DNA from: Treponema sp.
Lineage (GTDB): Bacteria; Spirochaetota; Spirochaetia; Treponematales; Treponemataceae
Reading direction: 5' to 3'
Assembly: GCA_017629095.1 (NCBI GenBank)
Contig: JAGBXW010000002.1
Span: forward strand, 1-50,217
DNA: 50,217 nucleotides
Shown here piece by piece: positions 50,040-50,217 of this stretch. The position numbers were made by a program, and so were the translations under genes. Positions within the stretch are counted from its first letter, which is position 1, and the number at the start of each line of letters is the position of its first letter. The notes beneath the pieces were generated by a model. That model searched no databases, was not told the DNA's origin, and saw only the letters and a list, made by a program, of their open reading frames with translations.

Positions 50040-50217
50040 TTATTCTCCGAAGTAGTAAAAAGTGTTGCCCTCCAGGATAATCTGCCAGTTTTCTAGCTGA
50101 GTAACCTGTACCTGCTGGTTTTTCAATCCCAGCTTGGAAAGGAATTTCCAGCTTGTCTTGTCCAGCTGTTGCTCCTGAAAGCTCAAGCTCTGGAACCAAG
50201 CCAAGGCTACCTCGTTA
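50040..50217 (-). CDS. Partial gene at the window edge, C-terminal end only
   Basis: On the minus strand a frame enters from the window edge and ends with TAA at 50042-50040. The visible 58 residues include VALAWFQSLSFQEQQLD, KFLSKLGLKN and end LENWQIILEGNTFYYFGE. No family is recognised. The terminator just after it supports the end. The frame is open and codon use is like neighbouring genes, but the 5' end is outside the window. Confidence 0.65.
   Translation of the reverse strand, partial: NEVALAWFQSLSFQEQQLDKTSWKFLSKLGLKNQQVQVTQLENWQIILEGNTFYYFGE

Noticed and set aside
1..50217. CRISPR array, tRNA or rRNA genes, transposase
   Set aside because: No regularly spaced direct repeats with unique spacers, no cloverleaf-like sequences noticed, and no transposase-type ORF.

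Overview
The window reads as chromosomal DNA of a spirochaete, most likely a Treponema-group species. Support: moderate GC (about 45% by eye), many predicted lipoproteins with loose spirochaetal lipoboxes, several short Treponema-style exported proteins, a CBS/DRTGG-type manganese pyrophosphatase, an RpoN homologue, a biotin-dependent pyruvate carboxylase and repeated FGE/SUMF1-like exported proteins. The genus is inferred from content; no rRNA or other marker is present. No tRNA, rRNA, CRISPR array, transposase or integrase was seen.

Region 1 (1-9.95 kb) is the accessory part. A sirtuin deacetylase is followed by a run of minus-strand genes: a DUF6973-like lipoprotein, two small lipoproteins and an omptin-like outer-membrane protease in one apparent operon; an ankyrin-repeat protein; a zinc-ribbon protein with a nuclease-like but residue-depleted C-terminus; a secreted FGE-like protein; a gene fragment; and a three-gene membrane/secreted operon divergent from an XRE regulator. 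Palindromic TGTTAATTAACA sites flank that regulator. Related GTCGC...GCGAC palindromes recur three times here.

Region 2 (10-25 kb) is core metabolism and envelope: pyrophosphatase and adk from back-to-back promoters, a large single-chain PurL, a thioredoxin-like lipoprotein coupled to two CNNM/CorC-type membrane proteins, a HAD phosphatase downstream of rpoN, DUF1015, and a second omptin-like protein downstream of an RluA-type pseudouridine synthase.

Region 3 (26-35 kb) holds hisC, two YfcE-type phosphoesterases, a second FGE-like protein, CorA with a possible leader ORF, a binding-protein-like lipoprotein, a polar amino-acid ABC transporter (permease and ATPase only), the tail of a decayed C1-type cysteine peptidase, a monoacylglycerol-lipase-like hydrolase, and a 0.3 kb intergenic block of hairpins and direct repeats before polA.

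Region 4 (35-50.2 kb) holds polA-coaE-SPOR protein, a beta-barrel-like exported protein, a His/Cys-rich CobW GTPase, a PAP2-like membrane protein, a radical SAM protein, pyruvate carboxylase, a DbpA/CsdA-like DEAD-box helicase and a partial gene at the right edge.

A recurring regulatory theme is a TTGnnn-17-TATACT-like promoter. In six genes the -10 box lies only 6-7 nt before an ATG, and five of these have no Shine-Dalgarno, which suggests leaderless mRNAs next to ordinary SD-led genes.
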